Below, one piece after another: positions 1-7,361 of a DNA stretch of 64,000 nt. The notes below the pieces were generated by a model. It saw only the letters and a list, made by a program, of their open reading frames with translations. It was not told where the DNA came from and ran no database searches. The DNA lies in the NCBI RefSeq assembly GCF_000818395.1, contig NZ_JWJG01000028.1, positions 3,428,303 to 3,492,302 of the forward strand. Direction: 5' to 3'. Position 1 is the stretch's first letter; each line of letters begins with the position of its first letter. This DNA is from Noviherbaspirillum autotrophicum. GTDB taxonomy: Bacteria; Pseudomonadota; Gammaproteobacteria; Burkholderiales; Burkholderiaceae_D. The position numbers and the translations under genes were made by a program.

Positions 1-175
1 CCTGTCCACGACGGCGGAGAACCTCACTTCCGCACGCAGCCGAATCCAGGATGCCGACTTTGCTTCGGAAACGGCCAACCTCACCCGTGGCCAGATCCTG
101 CAGCAAGCCGGTACCGCGATGCTCGCGCAAGCGAACTCGCTGCCTAACGGCGTGCTCGCCCTGCTCCGCGGCTAA
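1..175 (+). CDS. fliC: Flagellin, C-terminal fragment
   Basis: The 58 readable codons are the 3' end of a flagellin gene whose 5' part lies outside the window. The helical D0/D1 carboxyl end is visible ([17 protein letters not shown], then [15 protein letters not shown]), the part that packs in the filament core and carries the export and polymerisation surface. The protein ends [11 protein letters not shown]; most flagellins end close to LPQNVLSLLR, so the NG pair is a small variant. A strong terminator follows 27 bases later and flaG comes next, the usual flagellin-flaG-fliD order. Identity is secure despite truncation; paralogue number cannot be judged here. Confidence 0.93.
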   Translation, partial: LSTTAENLTSARSRIQDADFASETANLTRGQILQQAGTAMLAQANSLPNGVLALLRG

Positions 176-201
176 TTAGCACGGCAGGACCATGCTAACC
201 G

Positions 202-245
202 ATACCCCGGCTGAAACCCTTTCAGTCGGGGTATTCCCTTTTAGG
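202..245 (+). terminator. Rho-independent terminator of fliC
   Basis: Arms at 202-216 and 220-234 pair over 15 positions with one G-U type mismatch (ATACCCCGGCTGAAA against TTTCAGTCGGGGTAT) around a 3-base loop. They are followed by TCCCTTTT. This should end the abundant flagellin transcript just before flaG, whose ribosome site AGGAG begins at the end of the T tract. Confidence 0.85.
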
Positions 246-253
246 AGATGATC

Positions 254-634
254 ATGGACATCAAACCGATTGGTAGTTCGACAGCTCAACCCGGGCAGCG
301 GATCTCGGACACAGGCAACTTCACTACGGACGTACCGATGGTTGCAGCAAGACAAGCCGCAGCTCCAGTACAGACAGTCAACGCGGTCAAGCAAGTCGCT
401 GACATCCCGGCGCAAGCTCAAGTTAACGACGCGGTAAAGCAAATCAACGATACTTTGAAGAAGTTATCGCAAGATCTCGAATTTACACTGGATGAGGACA
501 GTGATCGCCCGGTCGTGAAAGTAGTGGATCAGCAGACCAAGGAAGTCATCCGCCAGATTCCGACGCAGGAGGCACTGGAGATCGCGAAAGCCTTGGATCG
601 CGTACAAGGATTGCTAATCAAACAACAAGCATGA
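254..634 (+). CDS. flaG: Flagellar protein FlaG
   Basis: FlaG-family protein of 126 residues. The N-terminal half is low-complexity. The C-terminal half has the family signature: a beta-rich stretch RPVVKVVDQQTKEVIRQIP followed by a helix (EALEIAKALDRVQG). In other bacteria FlaG affects filament length; its exact action is not known from this sequence. An ATG at 248 is in frame but directly abuts the AGGAG at 243-247, so the ATG at 254 (MDIKPIG), six bases after it, is the better start. It lies between fliC and fliD, the standard place, and may be reached by read-through from fliC or by its own weak promoter. Confidence 0.88.
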   Translation: MDIKPIGSSTAQPGQRISDTGNFTTDVPMVAARQAAAPVQTVNAVKQVADIPAQAQVNDAVKQINDTLKKLSQDLEFTLDEDSDRPVVKVVDQQTKEVIRQIPTQEALEIAKALDRVQGLLIKQQA

Positions 635-672
635 TCAGCCGCGGGCGGAAAACAGGCGGGTAAATCTCGCTC

Positions 673-699
673 TAAAGTTCGGTTTGGTACCGCCGTTAT
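673..699 (+). promoter_or_regulatory. Sigma-28 (FliA) promoter of fliDST
   Basis: TAAAGTTC at 673-680, an 11-base spacer, and GCCGTTAT at 692-699. The enterobacterial FliA consensus is TAAAGTTT-N11-GCCGATAA. The expected start point lies about 30 bases upstream of the fliD start at 736. Late (class III) control of the filament cap and its chaperones agrees with this. Confidence 0.85.
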
Positions 700-735
700 T
701 GAGATACAGTGATCACGTTTTAAAGGAGAGACAAG

Positions 736-3333
736 ATGGGGATCTCATCTCCCGGTATCGGCTCCAATCTGGATATCAATGGCATCGTCGCCAAACTCAT
801 GCAGGCTGAAGCTCAGCCGCTGACGGCGCTCGCCAAGAAGGAAGCAAGTTACCAGGCCAAACTCTCCGCCTTCGGCACCTTGTCCGGCTCCCTGGGCGGA
901 CTACAGACGGCTCTGAATACACTGAACAATCAGTCCACGTTCACCGGGGTGAATGCCACCGCGTCGGACACGTCGATTTTCAGTGCATCAGCCACGTCCT
1001 CGGCCAGCGCTGGCAACTATAATGTCACCGTCACGCAACTGGCTCAGGCACAAACCATCTCATCGGCCGGCCAAACCAGCACGAGTGCGACCATCGGTAC
1101 CGGCAGATCCACCAAGCTGACATTCCAGTTCGGCACGATCAGCGGCGGAAATTTCGTCACCACGGGCGCTCGATTAAGCTCCAGCGTTGCCACCAGCGGG
1201 ATGCCGGCCAACTCGCTCAGCATTAACGGCAAGACAATCACCACCAGCGGGACGACCACCAGCGCCAAGGCGCTTGCCGACCAGATCAACCTTGAAAGCG
1301 CCACGACCGGCGTGACCGCTACAGCGAAGACGGATACTGGCGCGCTCGGCACGTTCACCACGACTTCCGCAGCCGGATACAGCCTGGACATTGGTGGCGT
1401 AAGCATTATCAGCAATGCGGCCGCCCCGGTCACAGCTGCCGATGCCCAGACGGCCATCAACAATGCGGCACCCGCTCTGACGGCGGCCGGCATATCCGTT
1501 TCGGGCACGGTGGCAACAGGTGACCTCAAGTTTACCAAGGCGGACGGAACTAACATTGCAATGCAGGAATCCGGGGCTGTCACCGGAGGATTCACATCTT
1601 CAATCGGAATTGGCGCGTCAAAGACAGCCGTTGGCGCAGTGTCGCTGAGCTCCGCAAATAAGATCAGCATAGACGGCACCAGCCCGGCGATTGCCGGATT
1701 CAGCGCGGGAAGCTCTGGCCCCTATACCTACAGCGGCGCAGGTTTTACCCTTGACCCGAACCAGCCCAGCGCCACGGTCACGATCGACAACACGAACAAC
1801 TCGCTTCAGGGCATCCGCGATGCGATCAACAAGGCCAATATCGGCGTGACCGCATCGATCGTCTCTGATGGCAGCTCGGCGCCGAACCACCTGGTGATCA
1901 AGTCAAACAAGACGGGCGCTACTTCCAGCATGAAGATCAGCGTGGAAGATGCCACCGACCCGCTGCAGACCGAACAGAAGCTGGTCGATTTGCTTGCCTA
2001 CAATCCTGCAGGCACGCAGAACATGACACAAAGCGCTGCCGGACAAAATGCAACTCTTTCGGTCAACGGCATTGCGGTGACCAGCACCACCAACACGGTG
2101 AGCAGCGCCATCGAAGGCGTGACCATGACCCTGTCAAAGGTGGGCAACGCCAATCTGTCCATTTCGGCAAACACCGCGGCCGTGACCTCGGCGGTGAACG
2201 GATTCGTCAAGGCATTCAATGACATCAATTCCACCATCAAGAAGCTAACGAGTTACGATGCAACCACTAAAAATGCGGGCATACTGCTAGGTGACTCATC
2301 CGTACGCAACATTCAGTCGCAGCTTCGCAAGATGATGTCGACTCCCCTGGTGGGATCGAGCGGCAGCCTGACAACACTGTCCCAGATCGGCTTGTCGATT
2401 GCCAAGGATGGCACGATGTCGCTCGACTCCGGAAAGCTGTCGGCAGCCATGAGCAAGAACATGAGCGATGTCGCCGCCCTGTTCTCCTCCGTGGGCACAA
2501 CCACGGACAGTCTGGTCAAGTTCGAAGGCTCGACCTCGTCAAGTACGGCAGGCACATACAACGTACGCATAAACAAACTGGCAACTCAGGGAAACGTTAC
2601 CGGATCGAACGCCGTCGCTCCCACCACCATCGACGGATCAAACAAGGACCTGGTCCTCTCGGTGGATGGCGTAACCGCCTCCGTTGCGCTGACTTCAGGC
2701 GCATATACGCCCGAGGCGCTGATTGCACAAGTCCAATCGAGCATCAACAGCGCCTCGGCGTTGTCTTCCGCCGGCATCGCAGTCAGCGTCACGCTCGATA
2801 ATGCCGGCAAAATGGTCATCACATCGAACAAGTACGGCTCTACCTCCAAAGTCACCATTACCGGTAGCGGTGTTGCGGCATTGATGGGCACGGCGACAGC
2901 TACCGACGGCATCGACGTCGAAGGCACGGTCGCAGGAGTTAAGGGAATGGGCTCCGGCCAATACTTGACTGGCGCCTCCGGCTCGCCAGCGGCCGGTCTG
3001 AAATTGAATATTACAGGTGGCGCGGCAGATCCCCTATTAGGCGCAGATCGTGGCACGGTTACCTTTTCACATGGTTATGCCCATGACCTGAACAAGCTGA
3101 TTGACGGCTATCTCGGCAGCTCAGGCCTGATTGGCGGCCGTACGGATGGACTAAACAGAAGCATCAAAGACATCGACAAGCAAAATGAAGTGCTTAACGC
3201 GCGACTGGCCGACACCGAGGCACGCTACCGCAAGCAGTTCACTGCTCTGGATACCCTGATCAGCAAGATGAACTCGACCAGCACTTACCTGACGCAGCAA
3301 CTTGCGCAGATCAGCGCCAACTCCAAGTCTTAA
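736..3333 (+). CDS. fliD: Flagellar filament cap protein FliD (enlarged)
   Basis: FliD (HAP2) forms the cap at the filament tip under which flagellin folds. The N-terminal helix region (residues 1-70, MGISSPGIGSNLDINGIV) and C-terminal coiled-coil (about 800-865, LNRSIKDIDKQNEVLNARL) are typical. At 865 residues it is much longer than the usual 400-700. Extra Ser/Thr/Ala-rich beta material lies at about 120-300, with a flagellin-IN-like block near 216-276, and at about 595-740. The module at 88-110 (SAGNYNVTVTQLA) recurs at 603-616 (TAGTYNVRINKLA), so part of the outer domain looks duplicated. An AAGGAGAG site precedes the ATG, and the gene sits behind a sigma-28 promoter and before fliS-fliT. 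The extra domains would face outward on the cap; adhesion or antigenic variation is only inferred. Confidence 0.95.
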   Translation: MGISSPGIGSNLDINGIVAKLMQAEAQPLTALAKKEASYQAKLSAFGTLSGSLGGLQTALNTLNNQSTFTGVNATASDTSIFSASATSSASAGNYNVTVTQLAQAQTISSAGQTSTSATIGTGRSTKLTFQFGTISGGNFVTTGARLSSSVATSGMPANSLSINGKTITTSGTTTSAKALADQINLESATTGVTATAKTDTGALGTFTTTSAAGYSLDIGGVSIISNAAAPVTAADAQTAINNAAPALTAAGISVSGTVATGDLKFTKADGTNIAMQESGAVTGGFTSSIGIGASKTAVGAVSLSSANKISIDGTSPAIAGFSAGSSGPYTYSGAGFTLDPNQPSATVTIDNTNNSLQGIRDAINKANIGVTASIVSDGSSAPNHLVIKSNKTGATSSMKISVEDATDPLQTEQKLVDLLAYNPAGTQNMTQSAAGQNATLSVNGIAVTSTTNTVSSAIEGVTMTLSKVGNANLSISANTAAVTSAVNGFVKAFNDINSTIKKLTSYDATTKNAGILLGDSSVRNIQSQLRKMMSTPLVGSSGSLTTLSQIGLSIAKDGTMSLDSGKLSAAMSKNMSDVAALFSSVGTTTDSLVKFEGSTSSSTAGTYNVRINKLATQGNVTGSNAVAPTTIDGSNKDLVLSVDGVTASVALTSGAYTPEALIAQVQSSINSASALSSAGIAVSVTLDNAGKMVITSNKYGSTSKVTITGSGVAALMGTATATDGIDVEGTVAGVKGMGSGQYLTGASGSPAAGLKLNITGGAADPLLGADRGTVTFSHGYAHDLNKLIDGYLGSSGLIGGRTDGLNRSIKDIDKQNEVLNARLADTEARYRKQFTALDTLISKMNSTSTYLTQQLAQISANSKS

Positions 3334-3367
3334 CAAACAACGCACGAAACATACGAGGAAAACGACA

Positions 3368-3835
3368 ATGTTTGGATCGATGCGCAGCGGCGCAAACGCC
3401 TACGCCAAGGTCGGTATCGAAACCGGCGTCGTCGCGGCTAGTCCGCACAAACTGATCGTTATGCTGTTCGACGGCGCACTTGCGGCTCTGGCCACAGCTC
3501 TGCAGCACATGAATACAGGCAACATTCCGGGCAAGGGGCAAGCCCTGTCGAAAGCAATCACCATTATCGACAGCGGCCTGCGCGCCAGCCTTGACCATAA
3601 GGTTGGCGGCGAGATCGCGGCCAATCTGGACGCCTTGTACGAATACATGAGCACCCGGCTGATGACCGCCAACCTGAACAATCAGCCAGAACTGATCGAG
3701 GAAGTGCAGCGCTTGCTGCAAGACTTGCGAAGCGCGTGGGAAGCCATTGCCCCGGCAGGACAGGCAGCACCGGAAGCCCCCCCCGCAATCAACGATCCTC
3801 TCGCCCCCAATATTTCAGGACTAGTAAAGGCTTGA
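3368..3835 (+). CDS. fliS: Flagellin export chaperone FliS
   Basis: FliS binds the disordered C-terminus of flagellin in the cytoplasm, blocks premature polymerisation and delivers it to FlhA. The 155-residue product shows the N-terminal family motif (ANAYAKVGIETGVVAASPHKLIVMLF in shortened form: YAKVGIETGV then SPHKLIVMLFDGAL) and a four-helix pattern with YEYMSTRLMTANL. The ATG at 3368 follows a GAGGA site at 3355-3359 and begins MFGSMRSG; an upstream in-frame start at 3302 would overlap fliD and is unlikely. The tail beyond residue 130 is Pro/Ala-rich. Second gene of fliD-fliS-fliT. Confidence 0.95.
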   Translation: MFGSMRSGANAYAKVGIETGVVAASPHKLIVMLFDGALAALATALQHMNTGNIPGKGQALSKAITIIDSGLRASLDHKVGGEIAANLDALYEYMSTRLMTANLNNQPELIEEVQRLLQDLRSAWEAIAPAGQAAPEAPPAINDPLAPNISGLVKA

Positions 3836-3840
3836 CCACC

Positions 3841-4176
3841 ATGACTGGCGAAGAAGTCATCTCTATCTACGAAAAGGTCGCGGTCATCACGCATCAGATG
3901 CTTGCCGCAGCGCGTGAATACGACTGGGAACAACTGGCGGAACTGGAATCCCAGTGCGCCAGCCATGTGGCAACGCTCAAGCGCGGCGAATCCGCCGTTC
4001 CGCTGACCGGCATGGTCCGCGAACAGAAGGTCAAGTTCATCCGCCAGATCCTGGCGGATGACCGCGAGATCCGTACTATCACGGAACCGTGGATGGAGCA
4101 GCTTTCCGTACTGATCAAGAGCACTGGAACAGAGCGCAAACTGGCCCAGGCATACGGCGCCAACCAGTCGGGTTAA
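3841..4176 (+). CDS. fliT: Flagellar chaperone FliT
   Basis: A 111-residue, mostly helical protein starting MTGEEVISIYEKVAVITHQML, five bases after the fliS stop. FliT is the export chaperone of the cap protein FliD and in enterobacteria also antagonises FlhDC, linking cap export to gene control. The WEQLAELESQ helix and size fit the family, which is poorly conserved, so position after fliS carries much of the call. A longer in-frame reading from 3736 lies inside fliS and is rejected. Any anti-FlhDC role here is inferred; flhDC is present at about 53.1-54.0 kb. Confidence 0.85.
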   Translation: MTGEEVISIYEKVAVITHQMLAAAREYDWEQLAELESQCASHVATLKRGESAVPLTGMVREQKVKFIRQILADDREIRTITEPWMEQLSVLIKSTGTERKLAQAYGANQSG

Positions 4177-4179
4177 TCT

Positions 4180-5502
4180 ATGCTCCCGCGGGCCGATATC
4201 GTTGGAACACGGCCCGTTGCCTCGGTTGAGGCAACCCGGCCGATCATCCCGGTCGGCGACGCCCACCAGGAATTATCGCAGCGCTTAAACCGGATTGCAC
4301 TCGGCTCATTTCTCGAAGGCGAAGTACTGTCGCGACTGCAAGACGGGACATTTGTCGTAAAGGTAGCCGACACCGCCGTGCGCATGAATCTGCCGGCCGG
4401 CACCCAAGTCGGCAAATCCCTTGACCTGACGCTGGTGGCGACGCAACCGCGCCCCACCTTTCTGTTGGCCAGCCAGGCCCGAGACAATCCTCCCGCCCTC
4501 AGCAATGCCGGAAAACTCATTGACTGGATTATCCATACAGCGAAGGCTGCAGGCGCGCCAGTCACCCTGACCGGCAAGACGCCGCTGGTGCCGTCGGCCA
4601 ACGCGGATACGGGACAAATCGCATCGTCAATGAAAGACTCGCTGGAGTTCAGCGGCCTGTTCTACGAATCTCACCTTGAACATTGGGCCAGCGGCGAGCG
4701 CCCGCTATCGGCGCTGCTGCGAGAACCACAGGCCGGCAACAGCAATCCCCGTCTGCTCCAGGCGGCGCTCCAGGCGGCGCTCCAGACAGCGCTCAAGGTC
4801 GCTTCACAAGGACAGTCACCGGCGGATACAGATCACGTTGCACGATTAATTGCCAGCCTGTCTAGCCAGCCCGAAGCCGCGCGCAACCTGCTGGCCGCAT
4901 TGCATGCTGCACACAACCCGGACACAGCGCCCGCAGCCCTCACCCCTTCCCCGCAAGACAGCCAACAAGCCCCACAGGCATTGGCCAGAACGGATGGTGA
5001 AACCATGGCCGCGCTACCAGTCGATATATCGCTCTCCGACACATTGGCAGAAGCAGCGTCGAAGAATGCCGCGCTCGCTACCGCCGCCCCCCTTGCAAAC
5101 GAAGTGGAGACCGCTGGACTAACCAAATTCATGAGCAGCGAATCGATCAACATGGTCAACCTGCAATTGAACACCCTCGAACAACACCGGATTGCCTGGC
5201 AAGGCGAGTTATGGCCGGGCCAACCGATCGAGTGGGAGATCGGCGAAGATACCCCGCAGACCAATCATGCCGAATTCCAGGAAAGGACGTGGCAAAGCGT
5301 GATCCGATTCGAGTTACCCACCTTGGGAAAGGTGGCGGCAACGATTCGACTGACCGGCGAGCGCGTTCAGGTTCAGGTCCGAGCAGCGAACGAAGACACA
5401 GCAACACTATTGCGCGCGTACGGCGATACGCTGGGCGCCGCCCTGGCCGCAGCCGGATCACCTTTGGAACAGTTTTCCGTAAAACGCGATGCAAAAGCAT
5501 AG
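4180..5502 (+). CDS. Second FliK-like hook-length control domain protein
   Basis: A 440-residue protein with a poorly conserved, Ala/Gln-rich N-terminal two thirds and a C-terminal Flg_hook-type domain (about 345-437): LPTLGKVAATIRLTGERVQVQVRA, read here as the short motifs LPTLGKVAATI and GERVQVQVRA, then LGAALAAAGSPLEQFSV. FliK-family C-domains contact the FlhB cytoplasmic domain to switch export from hook to filament substrates. A bona fide fliK lies at 12677, so this is a second family member, and the next gene encodes a free FlhB C-domain. Three 12-base direct repeats at 4756-4791 encode LQAALQAALQTAL. It starts 3 bases after fliT. Function as a switch partner is inferred. Confidence 0.75.
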   Translation: MLPRADIVGTRPVASVEATRPIIPVGDAHQELSQRLNRIALGSFLEGEVLSRLQDGTFVVKVADTAVRMNLPAGTQVGKSLDLTLVATQPRPTFLLASQARDNPPALSNAGKLIDWIIHTAKAAGAPVTLTGKTPLVPSANADTGQIASSMKDSLEFSGLFYESHLEHWASGERPLSALLREPQAGNSNPRLLQAALQAALQTALKVASQGQSPADTDHVARLIASLSSQPEAARNLLAALHAAHNPDTAPAALTPSPQDSQQAPQALARTDGETMAALPVDISLSDTLAEAASKNAALATAAPLANEVETAGLTKFMSSESINMVNLQLNTLEQHRIAWQGELWPGQPIEWEIGEDTPQTNHAEFQERTWQSVIRFELPTLGKVAATIRLTGERVQVQVRAANEDTATLLRAYGDTLGAALAAAGSPLEQFSVKRDAKA

Positions 5503-5571
5503 TCCAACGCCGAGAAAATCGCTTTCGCCGGTGCGACAAGGCATATCGGGCGTATCGAGGCGATAAACAAA

Positions 5572-5859
5572 ATGACACAATCGCCCCCTCCCAAAAACGC
5601 TGTCGCACTCGCATATCAGAGCGGGGATGCTGCTCCCAAAGTAGTGGCCAAAGGGCGCGGCCTCGTTGCGGAACAGATCATTGCCCGGGCCAAGGAACAC
5701 GGCGTGTTCGTGCATGAATCGCGCGAGCTGGTTGCCCTGCTGACCCAGGTCGACCTGGATGAACACATTCCACCGGCCCTGTACCGCGCCGTCGCTGAAC
5801 TGCTGGCATGGGTGCACCACCTTGAGGCTGCCCAGCGAGGCACCAACGAGGTATCATAG
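5572..5859 (+). CDS. FlhB C-terminal-domain homologue (FlhX type)
   Basis: A 95-residue soluble protein equivalent to the cytoplasmic FlhB C-domain that lies after the autocleavage site. Compare NAVALAYQSGDAAPKVVAKG with YAVALKYTDGKMRAPKVVAKG region of FlhB in this window, and IPPALYRAVAELLAWV with IPEGLYTAVAEVLAYV. There are no membrane helices and no NPTH motif, so it cannot self-cleave and resembles the already cleaved form. Similar stand-alone proteins are annotated as EscU/YscU/HrcU-type switch proteins or FlhX, and a Helicobacter example can replace the FlhB C-part. Its place directly after a FliK-like gene suggests these two act together; not shown by sequence alone. Confidence 0.8.
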   Translation: MTQSPPPKNAVALAYQSGDAAPKVVAKGRGLVAEQIIARAKEHGVFVHESRELVALLTQVDLDEHIPPALYRAVAELLAWVHHLEAAQRGTNEVS

Positions 5860-5872
5860 AAGGTTGCACTTA

Positions 5873-6664
5873 ATGTCACTCTTAATGCTCAACGAGAACC
5901 AGATGACTTCCGAATTTGACGACGACAGCCAGGATTTAAGTCGCTACCAGGTCTACTCGCGGCGGGAAATCGTCAGCCTGCTGCGTGCTGTAAGCACGCG
6001 CAATCAACTGGTGCGAATGCAAGCCAATAACGGCGCCGACGCCGTCATCACCTCTATCCTGGAAGTCGATGACGCCAACGATACGGTGATCATCGATCGC
6101 GCGCAGAGTGCATTGACCAACGAGCGCATCCTTGAAAGCGATGAGGTCGCGTTCGAAACCGTGCTGGAAAACATCCGCATCCTGTTTTTCGCGTCGAACG
6201 TATACAGCTGCGTGCATGACGGCCGCCCTGCATTGAGCATGGCGATCCCGGAAAGCTTGATTCGCTTGCAACGGCGCGAGTATTACCGGGTATCGACGCC
6301 GGTCGCGCACCCGGTGCGCTGCACCTTTACCATTCCCAGCGAGACGGGCGAAATCAGCGACACGATCACCGTCCCGTTGCACAATATCAGCGCAGGCGGC
6401 CTTGCCGTCGTCGACGAAAAGAAACAGATTCCCGCCACGCTCGGTATCGTCTATGACAAATGCCGTATCGAGCTGCCGGGCGGAGCCATCGAAACCCGGC
6501 TCGAGCTCATGAATATCCACGACCTCAAGCTCACCAACGGAAAGACCACGCGGCGCTTGGGTTTCATGTTCGTCAACATCCCCAACGCGGCTCTCGCGGC
6601 CGTCCAACGCTACATCACGAAACTGGAGCGGGAACAAAACGCGCGAGCGACAGGGATGGCCTGA
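5873..6664 (+). CDS. ycgR: c-di-GMP-binding flagellar brake protein YcgR
   Basis: A 263-residue protein with an N-terminal YcgR domain (about 25-125) and a C-terminal PilZ domain (about 130-250). The c-di-GMP-binding residues are present: R135xxxR139 in RREYYRV, and N171xS173xxG176 in NISAGG. In E. coli, loaded YcgR binds the stator/rotor interface and slows or biases the motor. The chosen ATG at 5873 (MSLLMLNENQ) follows GAAGG at 5858-5862; the ATG at 5903 (MTSEFDD) is an alternative. It ends the fliD-side run of genes, just before a two-way terminator. Confidence 0.92.
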   Translation: MSLLMLNENQMTSEFDDDSQDLSRYQVYSRREIVSLLRAVSTRNQLVRMQANNGADAVITSILEVDDANDTVIIDRAQSALTNERILESDEVAFETVLENIRILFFASNVYSCVHDGRPALSMAIPESLIRLQRREYYRVSTPVAHPVRCTFTIPSETGEISDTITVPLHNISAGGLAVVDEKKQIPATLGIVYDKCRIELPGGAIETRLELMNIHDLKLTNGKTTRRLGFMFVNIPNAALAAVQRYITKLEREQNARATGMA

Positions 6665-6710
6665 CTTAACGTTGTGATAACAACGAGAGGAAACTGGTTG
6701 TCGAAGATAG

Positions 6711-6741
6711 AAAAAAGGCGCGGCAATGCCGCGCCTTTTTT
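6711..6741. terminator. Bidirectional terminator between ycgR and fliE
   Basis: A perfect 14-base inverted repeat: AAAAAAGGCGCGGC at 6711-6724 and GCCGCGCCTTTTTT at 6728-6741 around the loop AAT. It gives a GC stem followed by six T on either strand, so it can end ycgR (plus) and fliE (minus), which converge here. Confidence 0.92.
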
Positions 6742-6783
6742 CTTCCCCAGATGAGCTGGCGCACATCCGGGAACAGGTACGGG

Positions 6784-7125
6784 TTACACCTGCATGTTCA
6801 TGATGTCTTGATAAGCCGAGACCAGCTTGTTACGGACTTGAACCGTGGCTTGGAAGGAGATATTGGCCTTTTGCATGGAGATCATCACATCCGACAGGTT
6901 GACGCTGTCATCGCCCAATGCGAAACGCTGGCCAAGCTGCTCCGCTTTCTGTTGCGTGTTATTGACGGAGTCAAGCGAAGCGCGCAACGCAGCCGCAAAA
7001 TCCGCCTTGGCTGCCGGCTGCTCGGCGTCGACCTGTTTGATGTCGCCCTTGGCGACTGCGGCAGCGGCCTTCAGTTGCGCCACCATGGCTTCGATGCGGC
7101 TGGTGTCGATCATCCCTGGTTTCAT
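6784..7125 (-). CDS. fliE: Flagellar hook-basal body protein FliE
   Basis: FliE links the MS ring to the proximal rod and is among the first exported components. The 113-residue product has the conserved C-terminal part: DSVNLSDVMISMQKANISFQ then VQVRNKLVSAYQDIMNMQV (quoted in short pieces: VMISMQKANISFQ, NKLVSAYQDIMNM). Two adjacent ATGs exist at 7128 and 7125. The GGAGG at 7130-7134 is only one base from the first, so the second is chosen. The gene is divergent from fliF, with 236 bases between them, as in many bacteria where fliE and fliFGHIJK form separate class II units. Confidence 0.93.
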   Translation of the reverse strand: MKPGMIDTSRIEAMVAQLKAAAAVAKGDIKQVDAEQPAAKADFAAALRASLDSVNNTQQKAEQLGQRFALGDDSVNLSDVMISMQKANISFQATVQVRNKLVSAYQDIMNMQV

Positions 7126-7361
7126 CATTCCTCCTTGCGGCAGATACGCATGGCAAAGGCACATCCGCCCTTTATGCTCACACATTATCACTTGGCGCAA
7201 CAACAGACGGCGCGATAAGCAGCAGAAATGCCGCTCTATTCCAAAGATTGAAATCTTGTGCTGCACCGACAATTCAGGCTAAGGCATCATGTTTATTATT
7301 TGACGGCACCACAAGTGAAACTGACAACGATACTTAAAAACTGCACTCATGGAGGCCAGAC

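Noticed and set aside
1044-1679. Long minus-strand open frame inside fliD (211 codons), and similar frames opposite most flagellar genes
   Set aside because: They are antisense shadows of GC-rich coding sequence, with no ribosome site or recognisable family, while the opposite frame is a clear known protein.
7300-7325. Sigma-28-like sequence on the minus strand before fliE
   Set aside because: The halves resemble GTCAGTTT and GCCGTCAA, but the spacer is 10 rather than 11 bases, it is about 175 bases from fliE, and fliE is normally a class II gene.
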